A stretch of DNA of 64,000 nucleotides from Amoebophrya sp. A120 (Eukaryota; Sar; Dinophyceae; Syndiniales; Amoebophryaceae). The DNA lies in contig CAJINV010000011.1 of the NCBI GenBank assembly GCA_905178155.1, positions 705,982-769,981 on the forward strand, written 5' to 3'. Shown here one piece after another: positions 15,201 to 24,145 of this stretch. The notes under the pieces are model-generated. The model searched no databases and had not been told where the DNA came from. It was given only the letters and a program-made list of their open reading frames with translations. The position numbers were made by a program, and so were the translations under genes. Every line of letters begins with the position of its first letter. The first letter of the stretch is position 1.

Positions 15201-18200
15201 GCCAGCTGCTGGCCCCTGTCGCCTGCCTGGCCGGCCCGCGGCCGCAGGGGGGGGGGCGCGGCCCCCCCCACTCCCCGCCCCCGGCAGCTGCCGCTCCCGG
15301 CCGCCTGCCTGCGTGCCCGCGGCGCCCGGCCCCCGGCCGCCGAGGAGGGGGCGCGGCCCCCGCCAGCTGCCGCTCCCTTCCGGCTGCGTGCCTGCCTGCC
15401 CGGCCGCAGGGGGGGGGCGCGGCCCCCCCCATTCCCCGCCCCCGCCCAGGGATCCGGAGAACATGCAACACCCGGACAGACGGTACTTATAGTGATAAAC
15501 GCTGGAGAGTTCACATGGTTTGTTGTTCCTCAGTATCGACATCGAAGTCTGTTTTTGCAAATCAACTACTTACAGAAGAGTTGTGAGAGCAGGCTGCCAG
15601 ATGTTGACTTTCAACCTTCTTACTTATGAAAACCACATTCGTTATCTTCATACCACCGTCCACAATATCCCCAGGTACTTTCTGAGCCTCGACAGGAGGA
15701 GAAGACTATCACACAGAAAAGAGCCGGCAGGTCACACTTGTAATGCAAAAATAAATACACAAAAAAATCTGTATTGCGTATCCCAAACAGCATGCTATGG
15801 GGCCGCCCATGAGAGATTCTTCTGTGTATTCATTTTTGCATTACAAATGTGCCCTGCCAGCTTTTTTCTCTGGGATAAAGACGTCGGTGCGGCTACTCTT
15901 CCAAGTACTTCGGCTTGCCAGAGGTTTTGCCCCCCGACGTGGAAATAAATGTTCCGTTGCAAGATGAGCAACAGCAACAAGGGAACAAATTTTTATCCGC
16001 CGGTGCGCCGAAGATCAAAAAGCAATCGCTGATGAAATCTATGCAAGAAAAAAACTGTTTAAGTGTGAATCTGTGATGCAGGAAATGAAAAATAGTTACA
16101 CTTGTCATGCTGGAAGCGCGTCATGGGCTACTATTCTACGCGTTTCCACGTACTAGCAGCTCATGACAGGTTTTCCCTGTAATGCAAAACGAATTTGTGA
16201 CGCTGCTCTTCCTACAAACTTACACTTACACAGTTTTTTTCCTGGATAAAATCCACGATGGGAGTACTAGCCGAAGCTTCTACCGGGGCTCCACCCACCT
16301 CCACCGGCATGATCGGGTCAGAAGTAGCGACGAAGGTTGCAGAACAGGACGAGAAGAACGTCACTGGTGTTGTCGAGTTTTCATGCAAGAACGAGAAGGC
16401 GATGCAACTAAATCAAGGCAAGAGCAACCCACTTTGCCTGCTCCCGGCGCACGAAGTGCTTGGGAAGGAGGAAGATCATCCGATCTTACAAGTACAGGAT
16501 CCGCGGGGCGGACCGAACGAGCCAGCGAAGAGAAGGAGAGTGGAAGGGCAGACGAACAAAGGCAGGACCACAGACGAGGCAGCGAGTCCACCCGCCTCTA
16601 CTTTGAAGGTGCCGGTGCTTCCGCCGCCGGCACCAGCGCGGAAGAGGAAAGAAGCGCATTTGCAACGGGATAATAGACAAGGCATTAAACAAGAAGCTGA
16701 GTCCACCAATCTACTTGCACCTCCACACGACGTTGTACTAAAAGAAGCACCGTGTAGTACAAAGGAAAATCGAGGGGAGAAAGAACTTGTGCTGCGGGCA
16801 GAGCGCCGTCCTCGACCTGTTGTGCAGGAGAACAAAACTACCGGAGTAGAAGTTGACAAGATGAAGTATCCTCAGAGCGACGACGAGGAAGATCTCCGCA
16901 GTAGTAGAGCTGCCTCCGTCTCGTCTTCGCGCCGATCATCGCCACGCCGCCCACTGGTTCATCGCAATGGTTCCAAGAACTACAGTCCCCGCGAGGAGCA
17001 GGACGCCGGAAGTGAGGGCGGTGCGAAGAAGGACGAAGAGAGGGTGTCGTCGACAGGGAAGAAGATGGTGGCGGGAATAACGCAGGATCGGGATGATCAT
17101 GATCCAGTGTTGAAGCAAACGAAGAAGTTTCGCTTGCCAGTCATTGGCTTGTTGGATACGGATGTTGGCCAAGTACAACACGATAAACAGGATGTTCGGA
17201 ACAAGAGAAGCAAGGAGCGACCGGTATTTGTGAACAAGAGCACGAAAAGTCCAGAGCGCGGCCGGGACGTCGAGAATCTTCACACTACCACCACGATGAG
17301 CAAGTTGTCTCCAGCTGCTGTGGCTGTTTCCTTGTCCGAAAAGCAAGAGGAGGAAGTCCAAGTCGTGCACCAAGATGTTGAACTCCGACCGGCTACAAGA
17401 ACTTCTTCCCTGGTCGAACAAAATAAGATGAAAGACGCCGACGGAGCACAAACTCCGGGAAGCGGTGACTACAGAAGTGAAAGGGTTGGTTCGGAATTGT
17501 CCCGGGGAGGTTTTCGTCCGGATGAAGAACAAATGGGCGACCGAGATGATAATCGGGGACGTTCGAAGGTGCGAACAAATTCGAAGGTGCGTGGGCACCA
17601 TTCGAAGGAACGAGCTGCTTTTCCAACTTACAAGGACCACAGCCGGGAGAAGATGCGGCGTGAAGAGAGTCGCAAGCGGGTGGTGGTTCAAGACGAGGTA
17701 AAAGAAGTACGGAGGCAGCCATCGAAAGTTCGGGATGACCGGGAGAAGCCGCGGCAGCACGACGGCAATGTTGATAAACAGGATCTACCTGTTGTTCCTA
17801 GAGAACCACGACCGGAATTAAAACGGGATGGAAACAAGAAGCGCGAGTCGAACATGAATTCCGGCAATGATCTTCGTGCCCCCGGGCGAAGAAGTGCCAG
17901 TCTTTCCCGCGGAAGCCAGAAGAGGTCAAAATCGCGGTCTATTCCGCGCCCGAGGTCCTCGCCGTCCATTCCCCGCAAGAGGTCGAGGTCGCGGTCCATT
18001 CCGCGCCCAAGATCGCCGTCCATTCCCCGGCCTGGCGGGTTTCGTGCGACCGGCCGGGAACCGTCGAAGGTGCGCGCGCCGTCGCAGGCGCGACAAGGCG
18101 TGCATCTCGGGGGAGAAGAGAACACAAAAAGAGCACTGCAAAATGTCAAAACCCCAACAAAAAGCTGCTCTCCACCCCGCCTCAGATTGCGGCTGGACAA

Positions 18201-21200
18201 CAGGAAGTCCTCCTCCCACCATGGAGGGCATGATCAGCGCGAGACAAATAAGTACAACACCGCCACAGATGTTGTTGACCGGAGTAGGGGTTCTTCCCGC
18301 GACAGGCGGTCGTTCGGGCACTCGGACCGGAACAAAGACCATTCCTTCCGGGGAAAGCCAAAGCGAAAAGACTCACGGTCACGCTCACCCGGCGAAGACC
18401 TACCGCCGGCAATCGGCACGCGGAAAAATCGTTTTTCCACCGGACGCAACAAGGATCGTAAAAGGTCGTCGTCCAGGTCGCGACGGAGCGGAGGTGAGCA
18501 GAAAAAAACAAGCATATGACACTGCACAACTCGTCCCACTCCCCCTTTTTTGCATAGTAAAAGTAATGCAAAATAATCCGAAAAAATCCTATGGTTGCGT
18601 AGGCGTTGTGGCACGGTTTGCAATATACAAATCTCGAAAGAAGTAGCCCAAACAGTACTACGCTGCTTCGGCGCATCAACTTGTCATGCACGGGCTGCAC
18701 AACTTGAGCTGGTGTCTGTATTGCTGTCCATCTTCCGACGACACAAATGAGAGGGTTTGGGGGAGTAGTCGTTCACTCTCATAAAGCACCAGCGGCAGAC
18801 ACAACGCGCGCAGGAGCGGTGACGGCGATAGGAGACACCTCGACGGGCCGCTGGTTGGTATGATGAGGAAATGCGGCGCAAATGAGGACTACAACAACTT
18901 CCGTAGAGGGAACAGCCTTGCCCGGGGCACCGCGGCGAACAGCGTGCCGCTCGGTACTAAGTGGAATTTTCTGGGAATTTGGAAAATTGAAAAAAATTCT
19001 TCCCCGGACGAGGTCGAAGGATTGCAGGCCCAGGTTTTGGCGGTGGTGGCGCGACGGACTATCATTTTCTTACCTCTACTCATGCGAATTTTCTTACCAA
19101 AACTCACAGGTACATGAACTTATCAAAACTCACAGGTACATGCATTCAAAAACATCAAAAACAAGCTGTCATCCAGGTACTAGCACTTACCTCGCGCCAT
19201 TGGTCCACTTCTTGGCGGATGTCCACACACACACACACACACACACAAATCACAAAAGTAGTAGCATTATGAAACAAATCCATCACAAACAAAGGTATCC
19301 AAATATAAAATCAGTCAGTGAAGGAAAACCTCTACGCTGCGGGTACCCCCGCCAGCGTACCCACTCAGCCGTGCCTACGCCAGGTAGTTCAAGACCAGGG
19401 CCTCGCTGTCGTTAGAGAAGATCTTCTGGACGAGGCACACGCGTTGCACCAGGTCTGGTGCAACACGGCCACAGGGCGGCAGGCATCTTGCTCCTGCGGA
19501 TCCGTTAGCTTTCCAGCAGTGGTACAGGGCGAAGGTGCTTATGTTTGGTAAGTTTAATAAGGAGGAACACCTGGTAATATGGTTTTTGATCAATTTGGAA
19601 TGTGTTTCGTGTGCACTATTTTCCTACGAATCCTAATCATCCCCTATGAGCCAAGAATGCTTGAATTCTGTGTGTGTGTGTGTGTGGACATCCGGACAGC
19701 AGGCATCGCCACCTCAGGTACCTGTTAATTTGAGTTATTCTATTTTTTGATGATGACGAGTGCTGGTGTCGTCGGGGCCGGGGCCGAGCAGCAAGCATCG
19801 TGCCGACGCAGGACATCTGGAAGCCCTTCCCGCAGCACGAACAGATCCGGCCGGAGGAGGTTGCCGTAGCTGGTGTTCATTAGCAGGGCCGCGAAGGAGG
19901 GGAGAATTTTTTTCAATTTTCCCAATTCCCAGAGAATTCCTCTTAGTACTTGCCCGGGGCACCGCGGCGAACAGCGTGCCACTCGGAACGAGGCCGGGCG
20001 TATCGAATGTAAAAATGTCTGGGTCTGGAAGGATGCAAGGTTTGTCATGCAGGTTTTCCATGACCCATGAGGTCTGGTATGTAGGACATAGCATGACAGA
20101 TTCTGCGGGACCTTTCTAATGCCTATCCTGCATGAGAAACTGCCTCGCGATTAGGTCAAAAGTGCACAACTTTTGGCAATCATGCAACACAGTTTTTTGC
20201 CTGATTCAGATTTAGCATGACACGTTGCATTCTTCCAGACCCAGACATTTTTACATTTGATAGGGCGGACGGGGGACCGATCTGATGGGTCGCAGCGTGA
20301 ACAACAGCGAGCAGTACCAGATAGCGCACGGTGCGGGCGGTGTTGTGCCGCTCTCTCAAGAAAATCATGTGAACACGACAAGACTGCCTGTTCCTCCACG
20401 GGGGGGCCAACACGTAGCGAAGTACCATCCCAGCCGGATTTCGGACTTGTGGACCCTGAAAGACCATCCGGAGGAGCACAAGCAGTTGTTTGCCTTCGAT
20501 TTTGCGAATTACCAATGCTGGAAAGTCGAAAAGGAGACGGAGCTCGGGTTGGAACCGGGATACCTGTTCGGCTTTGACGTGAAAGAGTTTGAGGCACTGG
20601 AGAAAAAACACGGGGGCGCAAGGAAAGTGGTGGACATGTGCGCGACGGAGGGGCTGATTAACGTGCGACTGATGGGCAAACTGGCCCTGGAAGAGGAGCA
20701 GGAGCAGAAGGAGCAGAAGGAGCAGCAGCAGCAGCAGCAAGCTGGAGTACCGCGGCCCAACATCCCTGTGAACAACAACCCCGAGGACCTGCTTCCACCG
20801 TCGAGACGGATGGCACGAAGCCAAATGCGCAAGGGCGGCAAGAATGACAAAGGCAGCGGACGTACTTACATTTTTGCTGATCGTATATAATGGTTTTATA
20901 GTAAGTGTGGGTTGTTATTTACTAAGAAGTGCCACCAATCATGTTTGTAGTTTTGCTCCCGTGCTGGCGCGTGGTCTACTACTTTTTCCTGCATTTTTTC
21001 TGGGCGAGAACTCGCAACCAGTTATTTTGTCGCGGTGAACAAACAATCTATCCACCCGCTGCTCGGTCTTAAGAGATGGTGTTTATGAAATTGATTTCAC
21101 CTCCTCCTCCTCCTTATGCCACACAGACATGATTATCCTAGTTTTATCCTTTGGGGGAAGAACAAAATCAAAAAAAAAATTTTTCGTTTCAAACATTCTC

Positions 21201-24145
21201 AGGGCGCCGCGGTTCTTCGTTTTATTCGCAATCTCGCGGTGGAGGTGGACCGTACTACCACCCCGGAAAGCTGCAAACAAAAGGCGGTGCTTCCTTCGCC
21301 GCCGCCGCGGCTCCGCAGTTCAAGGCTGCCCGAAGAAGGCCAAAAAACCTTCCTGAAGGCCTTCAGAAGGTTGAGATTCTTCTGAAGGTCCAAAAATCTT
21401 CTGAAGGTTTTTTGCAGCTTTTTTTGAAGCTTGCGAACTCAAAAAGTGTTTTCTTTGACTAAAGCGCCCTGTTTTTTCGATAAAGCGAATGAGTTGACAA
21501 TTGCCAACACTACACCTACAAAAAATTTCAAAAGCTTCCTCTGGATCTGGCGCCCGGGGAAGAGCCCGAAGCCCGCCCCTCGTTGCTGTTTTCGCCACGG
21601 GAAGAAGCCAAAGAAGCCCGATTCAGTAAGCAAAAAGCGAGGCGGCTTTGGCTTTTCGCTTCTTGCGGATCTGGTCCGTCCTCCGAGAAGAGGCCGACGC
21701 TGGCCGCTTATGTAAAGCAAAAAGGAAGAGGAGCGAGCGCCCTCTCTTGCCTTCTTCCGGACCTGGCCCTCGGAAACGTTGCCAAAGCTTTGTGGTTTTG
21801 TACGGCAGGAGGCGTCTCGGCCTTTTTAGCTTTTTCCGACCGACTCTGGCTCTTAAAGGAGAAGCCAGAAGGTGGTCGCTGCCGGCTTTTTCCACATGTA
21901 GTTCCTCCGAGAGAGGCCAAAGGCAGCCACTTTAGTGGAGTTTGGAGATTCTTGAAGGCCAAGCATCGCGCTTGTGCTTGGCGTAGATCTTCGCGCCCAA
22001 TCTAAGACCTACTCTGAAGGGTTTGCGTATTTTTTCCCACGCGGCGCACGCCGCGTGGATTGGTTCTTACTTACTAAGAAGTGCCAACATTTGTAGTTTT
22101 GCTCCCGTGGGCGGTGGTCTACTACTTTGTCCTGCATTTTTTCTACTCGCAACCAGGTATTTTGTCGCGGTGAACAATCTATCCACCCGCTGCTCGGTCT
22201 ACTGAAGAGATGGTGTTTATGAATTTGAATCCCTCCTCAGTATGCCGCACAGACATGATTGTCCTAGTTTCTTCATGTGGGCGTGGAAGAACAAAATCAA
22301 CATCAAAACAATTTTTTTTTTCGTTCCAAACATCCTCAGGGCGCCGCGGTTCCTCGTTTTATTCGCAATCTCGCAATGGAGGTGGACCGTACTACCATTC
22401 CGGAAAGCTGTATGGAGGCGTCAGGATTGAAATCGTCAAACTTGAAATAGTTTGTGATGCATAAACTGCATGACGCGAAATACGTGTGTTGCAGAGCAGG
22501 CAAGTGAGGCCGATTGTGGGCCTGTTTGGCGTTAGGGCTCGAGCTGCTAAAGTAGCATGAGAGAATCAGTCTTCTTTGCCTAAACAGCATGACAAACTGG
22601 ATTTAGGCATCGCCAAAATTTGTCATGCGCCACTTGGAAACTGGGCTCCAACTCCTGGCATCCATTTTATGCATGGCAAATCATTTCACCTTTGTCGATT
22701 TCAATCCTGACACATCTATAAGCTGCAAACAAAAGGCGTTGCTTCCTTCGCCGCCGCCGCGGCTCCGCAGTTCAAGGCCGCCCCGGTTCCCGGTCCCCCG
22801 AGCAAGCTGCCCGGACCACTGAGCAAGGGCGCGAACAAGTCGGGTAGTGCGGAAGGTTGTACAACTGGTAACACTTTCACCACTGGCACCAGTTCTTCCA
22901 GTAAAGGCGCTAGTAATATCAGTGGAGGTAGTTGCACGACCAAGAACACTAAAAACGCCACCATGATGAACATGAAGGGACGAGGCACATCAACGACGGC
23001 AGGACCACTGAGTACTAAAGGAGTACTGACTACTATCGCAAGAAAAAAGTGTTACAGTTACACATTGTCATGCAAGACTGTCAACAGAGACAACCTTTCT
23101 CATGCAGGAAATGCTTCCGAGCCTCTTTTCCTTCCTGTTTTCCCTTATGATCTTCGCATTACAAGTTTTCTCTGCCACACAGAGAAAATTTGTGATGCAG
23201 AAACTCCAACAAATGTGTAACTGTAACACTTTTTTCTCGTGATAACTACAGCAGGGGTCGTAGCGCCGTCCTCTTCGCGGGCAGCAGGTTCAGCTGCATA
23301 TCAAATGTAAAAATGTCTGGGTCTGGAAGAATGCAACTTGTGATGCTGCGTTTGGATTCCAAAAAAATCTGTATTGCATGAGTACCAAAGGGAATGCAAT
23401 TTTTGCTACGCTGAGAAGGCATTTGTCATGCGGAATAGGCATCAAGAAGCGTTCAAAAAATCTGTATTGCTAGGGTATGGATCACAGACATCATGGCTCA
23501 TGCAAAACGTGCACGACAAGTGTCAGAATCTTCCAGACCCAGACATTTTTACAGTTGATACTGCAGTGTCTGCTACAAATCCTCGTGCTGGCGGGGTAGT
23601 AGCTGCTGGGGTCGTAATATCAAAGAAAAAAAGTTCGTCACGATCACTCATGCGCATTTTTGCAATACAAAATTGTTTGTCATGTGTAAAAATGCATCAC
23701 AGCCAAAATACATTAGGGATTTCCCTAGTGTTTCTGCAATACAAGGAAAATTTGTGATGCTAAGAAAATTTGTAATGCAAAACCTGCAAGTTAGTGACTG
23801 TGACAAACTTTTTTCTCTCCATACGTAAGTACGAATTTGAATACAACCACAGGAGCCATGAGTAAAGCGAAATCCGTGATGCTTGCTTCCTCTTCTGCGA
23901 CGGGTGGTACAGCGGCGAACGGCATGGGTAATTTGGGGAACAACAACACAGTTGGCACTTCGACTGGTGCGGCGCCCCCGGCGGTTTCAACTACATCGGC
24001 GCCGCCAGTTCCTCCGAAGACCTCGCCGCCACTCTGTCTTCCAATGCAACACACGCAAAGCAAGGCCGGGGCCCCCGCGCCCCCGGCAGTGAGCAAGGCC
24101 TTCCCACCGCGGGGGAAATCCACGGCTCCGGCACCGCTGGTGTAG
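275..24145 (+). CDS. Giant RluA-type pseudouridine synthase fusion protein (5' partial)
   Basis: Predicted RNA uridine-to-pseudouridine isomerase embedded in a huge low-complexity protein. Exons: 275-320, 629-10839, 10986-12137, 12428-12603, 12795-13159, 13331-13567, 13887-13968, 14292-14424, 14694-14743, 15675-15706, 15883-16039, 16254-18514, 18789-18953, 19947-20000, 20268-20861, 22340-22410, 22726-23033, 23250-23298, 23566-23617, 23829-24145. They total 5,504 codons in frame. The RluA signature appears as [14 protein letters not shown] near residue 2337, [13 protein letters not shown] with catalytic Asp near 3864, and [18 protein letters not shown] near 4020. The two halves of the domain are about 1,500 residues apart; the usual spacing is a few tens. 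After the catalytic domain come an RS-rich stretch (about 17.9-18.1 kb) and a Gln run (20.7 kb). Fifteen introners, one before 275, and five GT-AG introns interrupt it. The true start lies upstream or at the Met at 281. The frame is least certain at 11.4-11.65 kb, where a second frame also reads like protein. RluA assignment is firm; joining 14743 to 15675 is inferred. Confidence 0.72.
321..623 (+). mobile_element. Introner, family C
   Basis: 303 bp with TIRs TATCGTAAAGAAAAATGCCC and the complement ending in TAATA. TTGCG is duplicated at 316-320 and 624-628. Interior orientation is opposite to the neighbouring copy at 1-269. Excision with one TTGCG joins a 46-nt exon (275-320) to the long exon at 629 in frame. 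Confidence 0.88.
3067..3143 (+). repeat. 27-bp coding tandem repeat
   Basis: Two perfect and one partial copy of a 27-bp unit (3067-3093, 3094-3120, 3121-3143). It encodes KNDRGRSVF twice and then KNDRGRS, inside the long exon of the giant gene. The unit length keeps the frame. Confidence 0.9.
12138..12422 (+). mobile_element. Introner, family B
   Basis: 285 bp. Starts TATCCTGAGCAAAAACG and ends CGTTTTTGCTTAGGATA. Flanks are ACTTG (12133-12137) and ACGTG (12423-12427), one mismatch. Removing the element and the second flank joins codons for QANL and ITDF in frame. Confidence 0.88.
13160..13325 (+). mobile_element. Introner, family L (short)
   Basis: 166 bp, the shortest copy here. TIRs TATGCATTGCACAAG and CTTTTGCAATGCATA. 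GATGA is duplicated at 13155-13159 and 13326-13330. Excision joins the RluA-domain segments KFWM and KKRGD in frame. Confidence 0.88.
13568..13881 (+). mobile_element. Introner, family B (diverged)
   Basis: 314 bp. Starts TATGGTGTGTAAAAACG and ends GTCTTTACACAGGATA. CGGCA is duplicated at 13563-13567 and 13882-13886. Excision joins AATNG to IRKAEFEM in frame. The TIRs are more worn than in other B copies, suggesting an older insertion. Confidence 0.87.
13969..14286 (+). mobile_element. Introner, family D
   Basis: 318 bp. Starts TATCGTAAGGAAAAACTCC, has CCCCATATCG just inside, and ends with CATATGGGGAGGGGG...TTTGATA. TTGTC is duplicated at 13964-13968 and 14287-14291. Excision joins NSFLS to GTSRF in frame. 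Confidence 0.88.
14425..14688 (+). mobile_element. Introner, family F
   Basis: 264 bp. TIRs TATGGCTTGCTCAGATGTTA and, at the right, TAACACCTGAGCGGGTTATA. AGAAC is duplicated at 14420-14424 and 14689-14693. Excision joins VENHSEN to LPLLGRD in frame. Confidence 0.86.
14744..15674 (+). other. GT-AG intron containing a GC-rich insertion and a duplicate exon end
   Basis: Donor GTACTTATAG follows the codons for QHPDR; acceptor CCCCAG precedes GTACTTTCTGAG. Splicing gives QHPDRRYFLSLD and keeps the frame into the downstream exons. Without splicing the frame stops at 14751-14753. Inside lies a GC-rich block (about 15016-15446) followed by a second copy of the exon end (from 15448). This intron is inferred; the alternative is two separate genes, one ending at 14753 and one starting near 15601. 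Confidence 0.62.
15016..15446. repeat. Extreme GC-rich block with internal repeat
   Basis: Almost pure G and C. A unit of roughly 40 bp built on CCGCAGGGGGG...GCGCGGCCCCCCC occurs at about 15242 and again at about 15404. Long open frames on both strands here are a by-product of the missing A/T stop codons, not genes. Confidence 0.85.
15707..15877 (+). mobile_element. Introner, family E (short)
   Basis: 171 bp. Starts TATCACACAGAAAAGAGCCG and ends CAGCTTTTTTCTCTGGGATA. AAGAC is duplicated at 15702-15706 and 15878-15882. Excision joins SLDRRRR to [10 protein letters not shown] in frame. Confidence 0.86.
16040..16248 (+). mobile_element. Introner, family I
   Basis: 209 bp. TIRs TATGCAAGAAAAAAACTG and CAGTTTTTTTCCTGGATA. 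AAATC is duplicated at 16035-16039 and 16249-16253. Excision joins QSLMKS to TMGVLAEA in frame. Confidence 0.88.
18515..18783 (+). mobile_element. Introner, family N (imperfect TIRs)
   Basis: 269 bp. Starts TATGACACTGCACAACTCG and ends GTCGTTCACTCTCATA; the TIRs match only in part. AAGCA is duplicated at 18510-18514 and 18784-18788. Excision joins EQKKTS to TSGRHNARR in frame, bypassing the stop codon at 18517. Confidence 0.78.
18954..19946 (+). other. Palindromic intron-like insertion with long TIRs
   Basis: The ends form inverted repeats of about 48 bp starting GTACTAAG and ending CTTAGTAC (to 19949). Deeper inside, a CA run (about 19222-19248) and a TG run (about 19670-19686), each next to GGATGTCC or its complement, form a second inverted pair. 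The 36 bp before the insertion (18918-18953) recur after it (19950-19985) with one mismatch. Borders GTACTA and CTTAG fit GT-AG splicing at 18954-19946 in frame, which would encode [12 protein letters not shown] twice. Removing the insertion plus one repeat is also in frame. No coding sequence is seen inside. Confidence 0.7.
20001..20262 (+). mobile_element. Introner, family A
   Basis: 262 bp. Starts TATCGAATGTAAAAATGTC and ends CATTTTTACATTTGATA. GGGCG is duplicated at 19996-20000 and 20263-20267. Excision joins GTRPG to GRGTDLMG in frame. Confidence 0.92.
20910..21330 (+). repeat. Direct duplication, upstream copy (carries empty introner site)
   Basis: About 420 bp containing an intron end and the start of a coding exon (acceptor CATTCTCAG, then codons for [10 protein letters not shown]). 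It is repeated at about 22062-22783. At 21269-21273 this copy has a single AGCTG where the downstream copy carries AGCTG, a 310-bp introner and AGCTG. The coding frame here runs into the insertion and is probably skipped in splicing. Confidence 0.85.
21331..22061. other. Insertion between the two direct copies
   Basis: About 730 bp separating the duplicated segments. It contains several CTTCTGAAGG-type short repeats (21350-21410) and ends with an inverted repeat CCACGCGGCG / CGCCGCGTGG (about 22037-22058). No gene is recognised; open frames on both strands look non-coding. Confidence 0.6.
22062..22783 (+). repeat. Direct duplication, downstream copy (occupied introner site)
   Basis: Second copy of the segment at 20910-21330, with numerous substitutions and small indels plus the introner at 22411-22720. 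Its exon starts after the acceptor CATCCTCAG (22331-22339) and leads in frame into the remaining 3' exons, so this copy is taken as the functional one. Confidence 0.85.
22411..22720 (+). mobile_element. Introner, family J, with matching empty site in window
   Basis: 310 bp. TIRs TATGGAGGCGTCAGGATTGA and TCAATCCTGACACATCTATA. AGCTG is duplicated at 22406-22410 and 22721-22725. The paralogous copy upstream shows the uninterrupted site at 21269-21273, which equals the product of removing this element plus one AGCTG. Confidence 0.94.
23034..23244 (+). mobile_element. Introner, family G
   Basis: 211 bp. Starts TATCGCAAGAAAAAAGTG, continues GTTACAGTTACAC, and ends CACTTTTTTCTCGTGATA. ACTAC is duplicated at 23029-23033 and 23245-23249. 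Excision joins GVLTT to AGVVAPSS in frame. Confidence 0.88.
23299..23560 (+). mobile_element. Introner, family A
   Basis: 262 bp. Starts TATCAAATGTAAAAATGTC and ends CATTTTTACAGTTGATA. CTGCA is duplicated at 23294-23298 and 23561-23565. Excision joins AAGSAA to VSATNPR in frame. Confidence 0.92.
23618..23823 (+). mobile_element. Introner, family H
   Basis: 206 bp. Starts TATCAAAGAAAAAAAGTTCG and ends AAACTTTTTTCTCTCCATA. CGTAA is duplicated at 23613-23617 and 23824-23828. Excision joins AAGVV to STNLNTTTG in frame. Confidence 0.87.

Noticed and set aside
15016-15586. Long Pro/Gly/Ala/Arg-rich open frames on both strands
   Set aside because: They exist because the block is almost pure G and C and lacks stop codons; overlapping frames on both strands are equally long.
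15601-18519. A separate gene starting at 15601
   Set aside because: A GT-AG intron from 14744 to 15674 joins this region in frame to the giant gene, and total codon arithmetic supports one gene. A separate gene remains possible and is noted in the entry.
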